From assembly GCF_002095485.1 (NCBI RefSeq), contig NZ_MLFS01000030.1, forward strand, positions 1-54,723: a stretch of 54,723 bases of DNA, in the 5' to 3' direction. Under the pieces are notes generated by a model. It was not told the origin of the DNA. It worked only from the letters and a program-made list of their open reading frames with translations, and searched no databases. Made by a program: the position numbers and the translations under genes. Positions within the stretch are counted from its first letter, which is position 1. Each line of letters opens with the position of its first letter. The DNA comes from Pantoea wallisii (GTDB lineage: Bacteria; Pseudomonadota; Gammaproteobacteria; Enterobacterales; Enterobacteriaceae). This document shows positions 41,113 to 51,068 of the stretch, one piece after another.

Positions 41113-42323
41113 AAATTTCTTTTACCCTCAGCGCCGCCGCGCTGCTGCTGACCAGCTTTATGGCCCAGGCGCAGCCGGAATATGACCAGTACGCACGCGG
41201 CAGCTACATCGCCACGCTGGCGGACTGTACCGCCTGCCACACCCGCGATCCGCAGCAGCCGTTTGCCGGCGGCGTCAAGCTGCAAACGCCGTTCGGTACG
41301 CTGGTCGGCGCCAACATCACGCCAGACCGTGAAACCGGCATCGGCAACTGGAGCTATGACGACTTCCGCCGCGCCATGACCGAAGGCGTGGGTCACAACG
41401 GTAAACGCCTGTATGGCGCGATGCCGTTTACCGCCTACACCAAAATGCCGGAAAAAGATCTGCGGGATTTATGGGCGTGGATGCAGACGCTACAGCCTAT
41501 CCATCAGCCGGTCGAAACCAATCAGCTGCCGTTTCCGTTCAATATCCGCACCAGTCTGATGGTATGGAACTGGATTAACTTTACCCGCGGCGAGTTTACG
41601 CCGGATCCGAAACGCTCCGCGCAGTGGAATCGCGGCGCTTACCTGGTTGAGGGGCCGGGCCACTGCGGCACCTGCCATACGCCGAAAAACCTCCTTGGCG
41701 GGGATAAAAACGGCCAGTTCCTGCGCGGTGAAGCGGTAGAGGGCTGGTATGCCCCCGATCTGACGGCCGGCAACCACAGCGGTCTGGGCAAGTGGAGCCA
41801 GCAGGATATTGTGAGCTATCTGCGCACCGGGGTGAATCGTTACGATATCGCTTCCGGCCCGATGGCAGACGCGGTGCGCCACTCAACGCAGCACTGGCAC
41901 GAGGACGATCTGCAGGCAGTAGCGGTTTACCTGAAATCCGGCGAACAGCATGAAGATAAACCGCCTGCGCCGCTGGATACCTCAGATGATCGCATGAAAC
42001 TGGGCGCACAGATTTATAGCGCTAAGTGCTCCGCCTGCCACAGCCCCGCCGGGCGCGGGGAGAAAAACATCTTCCCGCAGCTGGCGGATAACCCCTTGCT
42101 GAACCAGGCGGATGCGGTGTCACTGATTCGCGTAGTGGCGGCGGGCAGTCGCGGCGTGGATACCGATACGCGCCCGACGGCGCCGGCCATGCCCGCCTTT
42201 GCCGGTACGCTGGGTGATGAGGAGATCGCTGCAGTGGTCACCTGGATCCGCAACAGCTGGGGCAACGCCGCCGCGCCGGTCAGCGCTGACGACGTTAAAA
42301 AGGTGAAGGAGAAGCTGGAGTAA
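41109..42323 (+). CDS. Gluconate-type dehydrogenase cytochrome c subunit
   Basis: 404-residue triheme cytochrome c. Sec signal peptide 1-21 (cleavage after AQA). Heme motifs CTACH (40-44), CGTCH (186-190) and CSACH (307-311). It anchors the dehydrogenase at the membrane and hands electrons to ubiquinone, as in acetic acid bacteria and Erwinia-type enzymes. Start overlaps the large-subunit stop by 4 bases, so all three subunits are coupled. Confidence 0.93.
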   Translation: MKISFTLSAAALLLTSFMAQAQPEYDQYARGSYIATLADCTACHTRDPQQPFAGGVKLQTPFGTLVGANITPDRETGIGNWSYDDFRRAMTEGVGHNGKRLYGAMPFTAYTKMPEKDLRDLWAWMQTLQPIHQPVETNQLPFPFNIRTSLMVWNWINFTRGEFTPDPKRSAQWNRGAYLVEGPGHCGTCHTPKNLLGGDKNGQFLRGEAVEGWYAPDLTAGNHSGLGKWSQQDIVSYLRTGVNRYDIASGPMADAVRHSTQHWHEDDLQAVAVYLKSGEQHEDKPPAPLDTSDDRMKLGAQIYSAKCSACHSPAGRGEKNIFPQLADNPLLNQADAVSLIRVVAAGSRGVDTDTRPTAPAMPAFAGTLGDEEIAAVVTWIRNSWGNAAAPVSADDVKKVKEKLE

Positions 42324-42325
42324 CC

Positions 42326-42359
42326 TGACACACCGGCAGCCACGGCTGCCGGTGTGTCA
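42326..42359. terminator. Strong bidirectional hairpin between cytochrome c and dalT genes
   Basis: 15 consecutive base pairs from TGACACACCGGCAGC (42326-42340) to GCTGCCGGTGTGTCA (42345-42359) with tetraloop CACG. It starts 3 bases after the cytochrome stop and ends 8 bases before the dalT stop. No T-run, but an exceptional stem between convergent genes. Confidence 0.75.
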
Positions 42360-42366
42360 CTCTGCA

Positions 42367-43647
42367 TCAGCTGCGCTGCTGCGCCACGCGCGATTTCACC
42401 GCCGGTGCATCATGTGTGTGTCCCGGTTGCGGTACGCGGATGATAAAGGTCAGCACGCCGGCAAACACATACAGCGCGGTATAAGCCCACACGACGCCGA
42501 CGATATCGAAGAACGGCAGCAGCACGGAGGCAATCGCGGGCGCCACGAAGTTGCTCAGGCCGGCCGACAGGTTGTAAATCGATACCGCCGCGCCTTTGTG
42601 ATGCGGCTCCAGCGTCGGAAACACGGCGGTCATCGGCACAAACGCCGCGACAAAGATCCCCAGCATCACTGCCGGAATCAGCGCCACCCAGAAGTTATGT
42701 CCGGCATACAGCGGCAGGTAGTAAAAGGCCAGACTGGAGATCGCCATGCCAAGGCAGCCAAACCAGCGTACCTGGCGAATCCAGCCCAGCTTCTCGCCGG
42801 TAATGCCCCAGAAGATGTTGGTAAAGATGGTGACGAAGAAGAACACCGCCCAGATCTGCAGCCACTCAGAGATGGTAAAGCCGAGACGATCGACAAACAG
42901 CAGCGGCATGATGATCGCGAAGCCAAACAGCGACAGCGTGTTAATGATGCGAATCAGACAGGCATAAAACACATGCTGGTTAGTGAACAGAATGGTGACC
43001 GCGCGCGACATCTCCGTCATTTTGTCACGCAACGGCAGATTAACGCGTGAGCGATCCACCGGCACGTTGCGCAGGCTGAAGAACGCCAGCACGCCGCCGC
43101 AGGCGACCCAGATAATTGCCAGCCACAGCGTGCCGGTTTCGCCCAGCATCGGAATGGTCAGGCTGGGCAGATAGCTGCCCACGACGCCAATCCCTACCGA
43201 ATACATCGCCCAGAACCAGCCGGTTGCCGCCGCCAGTTTTTCACGCGGCAGAACCTGCACCAGCATCATCATGAACGAATAGATAAACAGCGGATAGGCC
43301 AGCCCACGAATGCCGTAAAACAGCACCATCAGCGGATAGTTGCGCAGGCCAAGACCGAGCGACATAAACAGCGTGTGCATCACAATCCACAGCACAAAAC
43401 CAATCAGCATGGCGCGCTGCGGTGTAATCAGCTCCGCCACCACGCCAGAAGCCCACGCGGCCAGCGCGGCCGCCAGGCCATAGAAGGTAAACACCAGCGC
43501 CGACTGCGCCGGCGTAAAGCCCATGTCAGTAATATGGCGTGACAGAAACGCCATTTCGAAGCCGTCGCCCGCCATGAAAATGGCGATGGCGAGGAAGCCC
43601 CAGAACATCTTTTTCGGTAAGCCAAACCAGTATTCGTTCGATTGCAT
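42367..43647 (-). CDS. dalT: D-arabinitol transporter DalT-like (MFS)
   Basis: 426-residue major facilitator with about 12 hydrophobic helices and the MFS loop pattern near LITPQRAMLIG. It is the third gene of a minus-strand unit dalD-dalK-dalT in the same order as the Klebsiella D-arabinitol operon, which supports the assignment; specificity is inferred from context. ATG 43647 is preferred over an adjacent GTG (43650) because AAGGAAG lies 6 bases upstream. Confidence 0.82.
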   Translation of the reverse strand: MQSNEYWFGLPKKMFWGFLAIAIFMAGDGFEMAFLSRHITDMGFTPAQSALVFTFYGLAAALAAWASGVVAELITPQRAMLIGFVLWIVMHTLFMSLGLGLRNYPLMVLFYGIRGLAYPLFIYSFMMMLVQVLPREKLAAATGWFWAMYSVGIGVVGSYLPSLTIPMLGETGTLWLAIIWVACGGVLAFFSLRNVPVDRSRVNLPLRDKMTEMSRAVTILFTNQHVFYACLIRIINTLSLFGFAIIMPLLFVDRLGFTISEWLQIWAVFFFVTIFTNIFWGITGEKLGWIRQVRWFGCLGMAISSLAFYYLPLYAGHNFWVALIPAVMLGIFVAAFVPMTAVFPTLEPHHKGAAVSIYNLSAGLSNFVAPAIASVLLPFFDIVGVVWAYTALYVFAGVLTFIIRVPQPGHTHDAPAVKSRVAQQRS

Positions 43648-43676
43648 CACAATCTTCCTTCCGTTCGCTAATCCGA

Positions 43677-45146
43677 TCAGGCTGGCAGCAACGTGCGCGC
43701 CTGCTGTTGTTGTACATAGAGTTCGCGGAACAGGCGCAGGCGCTGCTGCAGCACTGCTCCCCGCGCCGTATCCGGCAGATAACGCGCCTGTACGGGCGGT
43801 TTACGGCACACCTCGCGCTCCGCTCCCCCCTCTGCCAGCCAGGCCAGACGTGCAGCGCCGAGCGCGCCAGACGCGCTGGCAGGGTGCGTGACGATGGGCA
43901 GTTGCAGCACATCGGCAATCAGCTGCGCCCACAGCGCACTGCGCGCGCCACCGCCCGTCAGGCTGCACTGGGTGATCTGATGCTGCGCATCGCCCAGCAC
44001 CGCTAAACCGTCCGCCAGACCAAACGCCACGCCCTCAATCACCGCGTAGCCCAGCAGCGCACGCGGGGTTTCGTGGCGCAGATTGAAGAACGCGCCAGAG
44101 GCATCCGGATCGTTATGCGGCGTGCGTTCGCCGGAGAGATAGGGCAGAAACAGCGGCGCGGCGCGCAGACGGGATTCACTTAGCTGCGCCATCTCCTCCA
44201 TCAGCTGGCTTTCGGTTACCGACAGCAGATTGCACAGCCAGCGCAGGCAGCTGGCGGCGCTGAGCATCACGCTCATCTGATGCCAGCGCCCCGGCAGCGC
44301 ATGGCAAAACGCGTGCACGCCCGCGTGGGGATCGGCCTGCAGCCGGTCATTCACCACGAAGATCACGCCCGACGTCCCCAGCGAGATAAACGCATCGCCG
44401 GGATTGACCGCGCCAACCCCCACCGCCGATGCCGCGTTATCGCCGCCGCCGCCCGCCACGCTTACCGTGGTGGATAAGCCCCACTCGCTCGCCAGTTCGG
44501 CTTTGAGCGTTCCGCTCACCGCACTGCCCTCCACCAGCATCGGCATTTGTGCGCGCGTCAGGCCGGTTATCGCCAGCAGCGTATCGGACCAGTCGCGCTG
44601 CGCCACATCCAGCCACAGCGTACCGGCCGCATCGGAGGGTTCGCTGACGAAGCGCCCGGTAAGGCGCCAGCGCAGATAGTCTTTGGGCAGCAGCACTTTA
44701 TCGATGCGGCGGAAAACCTCCGGCTCATTCTCCGCGACCCACTGCAGCTTGGGCGCCGTGAACCCTGGCATGATCATGTTGGCGCTGATCTGCATCATCT
44801 CCGGATGCTGCGTACGCAGCGCTTCACACTGCGCGGCGCTGCGCGTGTCGTTCCACAATATGCACGGACGCAGCACATTGCCTGCGGCGTCCAGCAGCAC
44901 CGCACCGTGCATCTGCCCGGAGAGGCCAATGCCACGGATCGCTGCCCAGGCCTCGGGCACCTGCTGGCGCAGGCCGGCCATCACCTGATTACAGGCCTGC
45001 CACCAGAGCGTCGGATCCTGCTCCGCCCAGTGCGGATGCGGCCGCTGCACCGTCAGCGTGGCGTGCTGCGTGGCCACAATGTCGCCCTGCGCATCGACAA
45101 TCAACGCTTTGAGTTCTGACGTGCCGATATCAATACCGAGATACAT
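43677..45146 (-). CDS. dalK: Xylulokinase (DalK/XylB)
   Basis: FGGY-family kinase of 489 residues. The N-terminal phosphate loop GIDIGTSELKALIVD, the substrate region GLSGQMHGAVLLD and ILWNDTR, the central FISLGTSGV and the C-terminal adenosine motif GGGARSALW are all present. It phosphorylates D-xylulose produced by DalD to D-xylulose 5-phosphate. AAGGAG precedes its ATG. The neighbourhood favours a dal rather than a xyl role; no xylose isomerase gene is present. Confidence 0.9.
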   Translation of the reverse strand: MYLGIDIGTSELKALIVDAQGDIVATQHATLTVQRPHPHWAEQDPTLWWQACNQVMAGLRQQVPEAWAAIRGIGLSGQMHGAVLLDAAGNVLRPCILWNDTRSAAQCEALRTQHPEMMQISANMIMPGFTAPKLQWVAENEPEVFRRIDKVLLPKDYLRWRLTGRFVSEPSDAAGTLWLDVAQRDWSDTLLAITGLTRAQMPMLVEGSAVSGTLKAELASEWGLSTTVSVAGGGGDNAASAVGVGAVNPGDAFISLGTSGVIFVVNDRLQADPHAGVHAFCHALPGRWHQMSVMLSAASCLRWLCNLLSVTESQLMEEMAQLSESRLRAAPLFLPYLSGERTPHNDPDASGAFFNLRHETPRALLGYAVIEGVAFGLADGLAVLGDAQHQITQCSLTGGGARSALWAQLIADVLQLPIVTHPASASGALGAARLAWLAEGGAEREVCRKPPVQARYLPDTARGAVLQQRLRLFRELYVQQQQARTLLPA

Positions 45147-45156
45147 GACGCGCTCC

Positions 45157-46551
45157 TTATACCGCAGCCAGCGAGCGTTCCGGCTGTTTCAACCAGGCCT
45201 GTAAATCAGCGACTTTCCGGCTGACCAGCGCATGGAATGCCGCATCGCCGGCCAGTTCGGCAAACAGCGTGCTGTCGCTGAGGAACGCCTTGAGCGCATC
45301 TTCGGAGGCGAACTGCTGACGCAGCGCATCGGCCTGCAGCACGCCATCCTGGTAGGTGTACGGCAGGTCGTCCCGGGCCCAGCGCTGCAGGAACAGATAG
45401 AACAGCGCCGGCAGCATGGCCGTGGCTTCCGGCTGCGCGCCGCGCTGATAGCATTCGCGTAGCGTTGGCGTCACCATGCCAGGGATTTTTGACAGGCCAT
45501 CGGCGCCCACACGCTGATTGGTATCTTTGATGTAAGGGTTGCTAAAGCGCGCCAGCACCACATCACGGTAATCGGCAAGGTCAAGCGGGCTGGGTGAGAG
45601 CGACGGGATAACATCCCGGGTGATATAGGCGTGTGCCAGCGCGTAAATATCTGGCTGACGCGTGCTCTCATCAATGTGGTTAAGGCCAATCAGCGTACCG
45701 GCCCAGGCAATCGCCGCGTGTGTTGCATTGAGGATACGGATTTTAGCCTCTTCCCACGGCAGTACTGACTCCACCAGCTCAACTCCGACCTTCTCCAGCG
45801 CCGGCCGACCCGCGATGAAGTCATCCTCAATCACCCACTGAATAAAGGATTCCGCCATTACTGCTGCGCCGTCGTCTCTGCCGGTTGCTGCTTTAACCCG
45901 TTCGGCGACATCCGGCGTTGGGCGCGGCGTGATGCGATCGACCATGGTGTTAGGTGATGTGGTGTTGTTGCGCACCCACTCCGCCAGCGCGCTATCGCCT
46001 TTGGCCGCGAGAAACGCCAGGAAACCCTGACGGAAGCGCTCACCGTTGTGACGCAGGTTATCGCAGTTCAGCAGCGTGACCGGCGCCCCGCCCTTCGCCA
46101 CGCGCTGGCTGAGAATACGTGCCAGCGCACCGTAAATCGTCCGGATATCGCCTTGTATGTCGGCCTGTACGTCAGCCTGCGTCAGGTCCAGCTCATGCGC
46201 AGTTGTCAGGTAGTAGCCGGCTTCCGTCACGGTAAAACCGATCACGCGGGTCTGCGCATCGGCGCCCTGCTCGACCAGCGCGCTGATCTCTCTGTCCCAC
46301 GGCAGAATTTTGCGCAGCGAGGTGATGGTTTCATAGGCGCGCTCCCCTTCTGGCGTCACCGTCTCCAGCACATACTCGCCGTTCTGCGCCTGCAGTTGCG
46401 CCAGCAGCGGCAGGGCATCACTACGGATGTTGCCCAGCGCGATGCTCCAGCTATCGTCGCCCTGTTCACGCAGCTTGTGCAGGTACCATGCCTGATGAGC
46501 ACGGTGGAAAGAGCCAGCGCCAATGTGCATCCACACAGAATTTGTTGTCAT
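45157..46551 (-). CDS. dalD: D-arabinitol 4-dehydrogenase
   Basis: 464-residue long-chain mannitol dehydrogenase family member, very like Klebsiella DalD by eye ([38 protein letters not shown]). Rossmann GAGSFHRAH at 11-19. The family catalytic triad K-x4-N-x2-H is Lys270, Asn275, His278 ([10 protein letters not shown]). It oxidises D-arabinitol to D-xylulose with NAD+. First gene of the unit, with GAGG before ATG 46551, divergent from the SorC-type regulator. Confidence 0.9.
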   Translation of the reverse strand: MTTNSVWMHIGAGSFHRAHQAWYLHKLREQGDDSWSIALGNIRSDALPLLAQLQAQNGEYVLETVTPEGERAYETITSLRKILPWDREISALVEQGADAQTRVIGFTVTEAGYYLTTAHELDLTQADVQADIQGDIRTIYGALARILSQRVAKGGAPVTLLNCDNLRHNGERFRQGFLAFLAAKGDSALAEWVRNNTTSPNTMVDRITPRPTPDVAERVKAATGRDDGAAVMAESFIQWVIEDDFIAGRPALEKVGVELVESVLPWEEAKIRILNATHAAIAWAGTLIGLNHIDESTRQPDIYALAHAYITRDVIPSLSPSPLDLADYRDVVLARFSNPYIKDTNQRVGADGLSKIPGMVTPTLRECYQRGAQPEATAMLPALFYLFLQRWARDDLPYTYQDGVLQADALRQQFASEDALKAFLSDSTLFAELAGDAAFHALVSRKVADLQAWLKQPERSLAAV

Positions 46552-46747
46552 AATCGCCTCAAATTAAACATTTGCCACCATGAAGGGCATTTGCCCGATA
46601 AGGCGTAGCATAGTCGCCGCCCGCGTTCAGGTTCTGCGAGATCCATCACAATTAATACATTTGCTCTTTTTTAGGGCTTTTGCTCAGTTAACGCTTCTCC
46701 TGCAATACGCGATAAACTGACGCCAACGTTTTTGACGGAACCGCGTG
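46552..46747. promoter_or_regulatory. dalD-dalR divergent control region with CATTTGC repeats
   Basis: CATTTGCC occurs at 46569-46576 and 46588-46595 (19 bases apart, about two helical turns) and CATTTGCT at 46658-46665, with a partial TTTTGCTC near 46677. Regular spacing between divergent genes suggests operator half-sites for the neighbouring regulator. Which protein binds is inference. Confidence 0.45.
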
Positions 46748-47695
46748 ATGAGCAGAGAAGAGAAAAAGCAGGAGCTGGCGGCGCGTGCCGCGTGGATGTA
46801 CTACGTGGCGGGCGTGACGCAGCAGGAGATTGCGCGCGCGCTGGGCTTGTCGCGTCAGGTCGCGCAGCGGCTGGTCTCCAGCGCGCGTGAAATGGGCATG
46901 GTGAGCGTGAAGATCGACCATCCGGTGACGCACTGTCTGCACCTGGCGCGTGAGGTACAGGAGAAATTTGGTCTGGCCCTGTGCCGCGTAGTGCCTTCCG
47001 CTCATCTCGATGATGAGGCGATCCAGCAGATGCTGGCAGTCGAAGGCGCAGCGGTCATGGCGCAGTTTATTAACGAAGAGGCGCCGCAGGTCTTTGGCAT
47101 CGGCTCCGGTAAGACGCTGCGCGCGATGATCGATGCGCTGCCGTGGGTGGAGCGTCCGCAGCATCAGTGTGTGTCGATGATTGGCGCCATCGCCCGCGAT
47201 GACTCCGGCACGCGCTACGATGTACCGCTCAAGATGGCCGAGAAGATGCAGGGGAAGTACTTTTTCATTCCCGCGCCGCTCTACGCCGATACGCCGCAGG
47301 ATAAAGCGATGTGGGTGCAGCATCAGGTCTATCAGCGCGTTACCCAGCGCGCACTACAGGCGGACGTGGCATTTGTTGGCATCGGTGAAGTGATGCCCGG
47401 CTGTCCGCTGAACGCGGAGGGATTTATTACCGATGCGCAGGTGAATGCCCTTAACGCACGCGGCGTGGTGGGCGAGATGCTGGGGCACTTTTTCAATCAG
47501 CAGGGTGAGCGCGTATGGGGCGAAACCGATGAGCTGCTGACCAGCGTGCGGCTGGAGAGCCAGACGCAGCGCAGGATCATCGGTTTTGCCGGCAGCCCGC
47601 GCAAATATGCCGCCATCCAGGCCGCGCTGCAGGGCGGCTGGGTATCCGGCCTGGTGACGGATGAAGATACGGCGCTGAAACTGCTCAGTGATTGA
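46748..47695 (+). CDS. dalR: SorC-family sugar-responsive regulator (probable DalR)
   Basis: 315 residues. N-terminal helix-turn-helix at about 22-47 (VTQQEIARALGLSRQVAQRLVSSA), then the SorC/DeoR-type sugar-binding domain (FGIGSGKTLRAMIDAL, FVGIGEVMPGCPL, GFAGSPRKYAAIQAAL). It is divergent from dalD, the arrangement expected for the D-arabinitol regulator. The ATG 46748 is chosen over an adjacent GTG 46745. No strong ribosome-binding site. Confidence 0.82.
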   Translation: MSREEKKQELAARAAWMYYVAGVTQQEIARALGLSRQVAQRLVSSAREMGMVSVKIDHPVTHCLHLAREVQEKFGLALCRVVPSAHLDDEAIQQMLAVEGAAVMAQFINEEAPQVFGIGSGKTLRAMIDALPWVERPQHQCVSMIGAIARDDSGTRYDVPLKMAEKMQGKYFFIPAPLYADTPQDKAMWVQHQVYQRVTQRALQADVAFVGIGEVMPGCPLNAEGFITDAQVNALNARGVVGEMLGHFFNQQGERVWGETDELLTSVRLESQTQRRIIGFAGSPRKYAAIQAALQGGWVSGLVTDEDTALKLLSD

Positions 47696-47697
47696 TT

Positions 47698-47725
47698 AAG
47701 GGTGCGCTGAGATGCGCACCCTTTT
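47698..47725 (+). terminator. Terminator of dalR
   Basis: Perfect 10-base stem AAGGGTGCGC / GCGCACCCTT with a 6-base loop ending in TTTT, 3 bases after the dalR stop. Confidence 0.8.
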
Positions 47726-47757
47726 ACATCCGGGTCGCCGTGAATGGCAACCGTCGG

Positions 47758-48531
47758 TTACTTCAACGATCCCTTCAGGAACTGCTGCAGGCGCGGGCTT
47801 TTGGGGTTACCGAACAGCTCATCCGGCGCGCCCTGCTCCTCAATCTTGCCCTGATGCAGGAAAATCACATGGTTAGAGACGTGACGGGCAAACTCCATCT
47901 CGTGCGTCACAACCACCATGGTTTTTCCCTCTTCTGCCAGCTTTTGCATAATGCGCAGCACTTCGCCGACCAGCTCCGGATCCAGCGCCGAGGTCGGTTC
48001 GTCAAACAGCAGCACCTCCGGCTCCATCGCCAGCGCGCGGGCAATGGAGACACGCTGCTGCTGGCCGCCAGAGAGGTGCACCGGGTATTTGGCGCGCGCG
48101 CGCGCATCGATGCCCACTTTATCCAGATATTTAATGGCCCGTTCACGCGCTTCAGCTTTGCTCAGCCCCAGCACCTGAATCGGTGCCTCCGTGACGTTAT
48201 CCAGCACCGTCATGTGGCTCCACAAATTGAAGTGCTGGAACACCATGGTCAGGCGGGTGCGCAACGAGCGCAGCTGCTCTTTATCGGCAACCTTCAGTTG
48301 GCCGTCGGTATCGCGCACCAGTCTGATCTGTTCGTTATTGACCGCGATAGTGCCTTCACTCGGTTTTTCGAGGAAGTTAATGCAGCGTAAAAAAGTACTT
48401 TTCCCGGAGCCGGACGAGCCAATAATGCTGATCACATCGCCGGCGTTAGCCTGCAGTGATACGCCTTTCAATACTTCATGTTCACCGTAACGCTTGTGCA
48501 GTTCGGTAACGCTTAATTTATTTTCAGCCAT
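47758..48531 (-). CDS. hisP: Histidine ABC transporter ATP-binding protein
   Basis: ATPase of the histidine/lysine/arginine/ornithine importer, 257 residues as in E. coli. Walker [10 protein letters not shown] (about 37-45), signature LSGGQQQR, Walker [12 protein letters not shown] and the switch His in [10 protein letters not shown]. Two copies bind the HisQM membrane dimer. It lies 8 bases after hisM. Confidence 0.97.
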   Translation of the reverse strand: MAENKLSVTELHKRYGEHEVLKGVSLQANAGDVISIIGSSGSGKSTFLRCINFLEKPSEGTIAVNNEQIRLVRDTDGQLKVADKEQLRSLRTRLTMVFQHFNLWSHMTVLDNVTEAPIQVLGLSKAEARERAIKYLDKVGIDARARAKYPVHLSGGQQQRVSIARALAMEPEVLLFDEPTSALDPELVGEVLRIMQKLAEEGKTMVVVTHEMEFARHVSNHVIFLHQGKIEEQGAPDELFGNPKSPRLQQFLKGSLK

Positions 48532-48539
48532 AGTGATAC

Positions 48540-49256
48540 TCAGTGCGACGAAGAGGGTTTCACGTGCGCGAGGAAGCGACGCTCCGCCAGGCGGAACAGG
48601 CTAATCAGCACGTAAGAGATGATCAGATACAGCACCGCAGCGATGCCAAACGCGGTAAACGGCTGATAGGTCGCCGAGTTGATGTCGCGCGCAATTTTTA
48701 ACAGATCCGGCACCGTGGCCGTGAACGCCAGGGCGGTTGAGTGCAGCATCAGGATCACTTCATTGCTATAGGCAGGCAGCGCCGTGCGCAGCGCCGAGGG
48801 CAAGATGATGCAGCGGTAAAGCTTAAACGGCGAGAAGCCATAGGCGCGCGCCGCTTCGATTTCACCGTGCGGCACCGAGCGAATCGCGCCGGCAAAGATC
48901 TCCGTGGTGTAGGCGCAGGTATTCAGCGTAAAGGCCAGCAGCGTACAGTTAAGACCGCTGCGGAAGAAAGCATTCAACAGCTCCGAGCCTTTCACCACCT
49001 CCAGCGTGTACATGCCGGAGTAGAACACCAGCAGCTGCACGTAGAGCGGTGTGCCGCGAAACACATAGGTGAAGAGCCACACCGGGGTGGCGATATAGCG
49101 GTTAGGCGATACGCGCGCGATGGCCAGCACCACAGCCAGACAGCCGCCAATCACCACTGAAAGGATCAGCAGCCACAGCGTGATCGCCACGCCGGTAAAA
49201 CGGTAACCATCGGTCCAGAGCAGTTGTTGCCAGTACTCCTGAATAATCTCGATCAT
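48540..49256 (-). CDS. hisM: Histidine ABC transporter permease HisM
   Basis: 238 residues as in E. coli, about 5 membrane helices with the ABC permease coupling motif around [26 protein letters not shown]. It pairs with HisQ. Start ATGA overlaps the hisQ stop by 4 bases. Confidence 0.97.
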   Translation of the reverse strand: MIEIIQEYWQQLLWTDGYRFTGVAITLWLLILSVVIGGCLAVVLAIARVSPNRYIATPVWLFTYVFRGTPLYVQLLVFYSGMYTLEVVKGSELLNAFFRSGLNCTLLAFTLNTCAYTTEIFAGAIRSVPHGEIEAARAYGFSPFKLYRCIILPSALRTALPAYSNEVILMLHSTALAFTATVPDLLKIARDINSATYQPFTAFGIAAVLYLIISYVLISLFRLAERRFLAHVKPSSSH

Positions 49257-49939
49257 AATTCTGCCCTTTTCACACCCACCGTGTAGCGACGTTCAAGCCA
49301 CCACAGCACGCCGTTCGACAGCGTGGTAAACACCAGATAGATAACTCCGGCAACAATCGCAAAGTAGAACGGCTGCCAGGTGCTTTTACCGGCCAGCTGA
49401 GTGGCTTTCACCACATCTTCCAGACCCAGCAGTGAAACCAGCGCCGTGGCTTTCAGGATCACCTGCCAGTTGTTGCCGATGCCGGGCAGCGCAAAGCGCA
49501 TCATTGCCGGGAACAGGATGCGGCGGAAGGTCTGCGAACCGGTAAAGCCAAAGGCAGTGGCCGCTTCAATCTGCCCTTTCGGCACCGCGAGAAACGCCCC
49601 GCGGAAGGTTTCAGTAAAGTAGGCGCCGTAGATAAAGCCGAGCGTGATGATACCGGCCACCATCGGATCGATATCAAACTGAGCAACACCCAGCGCGTCG
49701 GTGACGGCGTTAAGGGCGATCTGCAAACCGTAGAAGATCAGCAGCATCAGCACCAGATCCGGCACGCCACGAATCAGCGTGGTATAGCCTTCAAAAATCA
49801 TCGCCAGCGGGCGACTGCGGGAGAGTTTGGCACCGGCGCCAATCAGGCCAAGTATCACGGCCAGCAACACAGCGCTGAGCGCCAGCTCAAGGGTCACCAG
49901 GGTGCCTTTGAGAATTACTTCAGAATAGCCATACAGCAT
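49253..49939 (-). CDS. hisQ: Histidine ABC transporter permease HisQ
   Basis: 228 residues as in E. coli. Permease coupling motif at QIEAATAFGFTGSQTFRRILFPAMMR. The start is ATG 49939 (MLYGYSEVIL), the family start; the frame stays open 96 bases further upstream but that part is unconserved. It follows hisJ after a 195-base spacer. Confidence 0.96.
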   Translation of the reverse strand: MLYGYSEVILKGTLVTLELALSAVLLAVILGLIGAGAKLSRSRPLAMIFEGYTTLIRGVPDLVLMLLIFYGLQIALNAVTDALGVAQFDIDPMVAGIITLGFIYGAYFTETFRGAFLAVPKGQIEAATAFGFTGSQTFRRILFPAMMRFALPGIGNNWQVILKATALVSLLGLEDVVKATQLAGKSTWQPFYFAIVAGVIYLVFTTLSNGVLWWLERRYTVGVKRAEL

Positions 49940-50046
49940 GGTTTCGATCCTGTCGTGAGGGAAAATAACAAACGCTGCCCAACAACAAACGGACAGTCCT
50001 GACCTGGGATGTGAATCACGGAAGGATGGCGGCAAGCGTATGAACC

Positions 50047-50074
50047 CCGGGAGTTTACATAAGTAAGCGCCCGG
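50047..50074 (-). other. Stem-loop in the hisJ-hisQ spacer
   Basis: CCGGG (50047-50051) pairs with CCCGG (50070-50074), and inside it TTAC (50055-50058) pairs with GTAA (50063-50066). The long spacer with structured RNA between hisJ and hisQ recalls Salmonella, where REP elements at this place favour the binding protein over the membrane parts. Confidence 0.45.
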
Positions 50075-50134
50075 AGTGAATAGTTATGACATGCGATCCT
50101 GGCACTCAGCAAACCCGCTCAGGAGACAGGACAA

Positions 50135-50917
50135 TTAATCGCCGTACACGTTGAAATCAAAATACTTCTTCGCAATCTTGTCGTAAGTACCATCTTTGCG
50201 CATGGCTTCAAACGCTTTATCGATGGCCGCTTTCAGATCGGCATCATCTTTACGCAGGCCCATGCCGGTCCCCACGCCAAAGATCTTGTCATCTTTCACC
50301 GCCGGGCCGGCAAAGGCATAACCCTTACCAACCGGCTGTTTCAGGAAGCCTTCGCTCGCCTGCACCTCGTCCTGGAAAGCGGCATCAATACGGCCGGCAT
50401 TGAGATCCTGATACACCAGATCCTGGTTCGCATATGGCGTGACGTTCACCCCTTTTGGACGCCAGTTCTGGTTGGCGTAAGTTTCCTGCGTGGTGCCCTG
50501 CAGCAGACCAATATTTTTGCCCTTCAGCGACTCAATGGTCGGCTGCAGCGTTGATCCCTTTGTCGCCACTAAGCGTGCATTGGCTGCATAGAGTTTGTCG
50601 GAGAAGGCGATCTCCTCCTGCCGTTTTTCGGTGATCGACAGTGACGAGATGATGGCATCAATCTTTTTCGCTTTCAGCGAGGGGATCAGCGCATCGAAAT
50701 CACTCTCCACATAGGTACATTTGGTCTGGATGCGCTTACAGATCTCGTTAGCCAGATCGATATCAAAGCCGACTAACTGGCCCTGAGCGTTCTTGGATTC
50801 AAACGGCGGGTAAGTGGGATCGGTCCCGATGCGCAGCGACTGCGGCACTGCCGCGAACACGCTTGCCGTACCCGACATCGCCAGCATCAGAGAAAGAGCC
50901 AGAACTCGCTTTTTCAT
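50135..50917 (-). CDS. hisJ: Histidine ABC transporter substrate-binding protein HisJ
   Basis: Periplasmic binding protein, 260 residues. Sec signal peptide 1-22 ([12 protein letters not shown]..., cleavage after VFA). The amino-acid-binding signature [22 protein letters not shown] follows. First gene of hisJQMP. E. coli has a paralogue, argT, directly upstream that shares the transporter; here it is absent, so HisJ is the only binding protein encoded at the locus. Confidence 0.97.
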   Translation of the reverse strand: MKKRVLALSLMLAMSGTASVFAAVPQSLRIGTDPTYPPFESKNAQGQLVGFDIDLANEICKRIQTKCTYVESDFDALIPSLKAKKIDAIISSLSITEKRQEEIAFSDKLYAANARLVATKGSTLQPTIESLKGKNIGLLQGTTQETYANQNWRPKGVNVTPYANQDLVYQDLNAGRIDAAFQDEVQASEGFLKQPVGKGYAFAGPAVKDDKIFGVGTGMGLRKDDADLKAAIDKAFEAMRKDGTYDKIAKKYFDFNVYGD

Positions 50918-50982
50918 AGGTAACCCTCAAGTGAAGTGCTTATTGTTATGTAGTCCATGATGTGTGTTTGCGCTGAAAGCAG

Positions 50983-50998
50983 TGCAGATTTCATGCCA
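50983..50998 (-). promoter_or_regulatory. Sigma-54 (RpoN) promoter of hisJ
   Basis: On the minus strand TGGCATGAAATCTGCA, close to TGGCACG-N4-TTGCA. The invariant GG and GC are separated by exactly 10 bases. Predicted start near 50972, about 55 bases before the hisJ ATG. Histidine/arginine uptake genes belong to the nitrogen (Ntr) regulon in enterobacteria. Confidence 0.65.
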
Positions 50999-51031
50999 GG
51001 TGTGCAGCCTGGCGAAACTGCGTGCTGGTGC

Positions 51032-51068
51032 ACTAAATTTCGCGTCCGTCAGGGACGCAAGCATTTAG
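51032..51068. repeat. Nested inverted repeat upstream of hisJ
   Basis: Outer arms CTAAAT (51032-51037) / ATTTAG (51063-51068), inner arms GCGTCC (51042-51047) / GGACGC (51053-51058). Between the sigma-54 promoter and the NtrC-like site. No T-run, so not an obvious terminator. Confidence 0.5.

Noticed and set aside
49940..50035. N-terminal extension of hisQ
   Set aside because: Unconserved; E. coli HisQ starts MLYG at the same point and the length then matches exactly.
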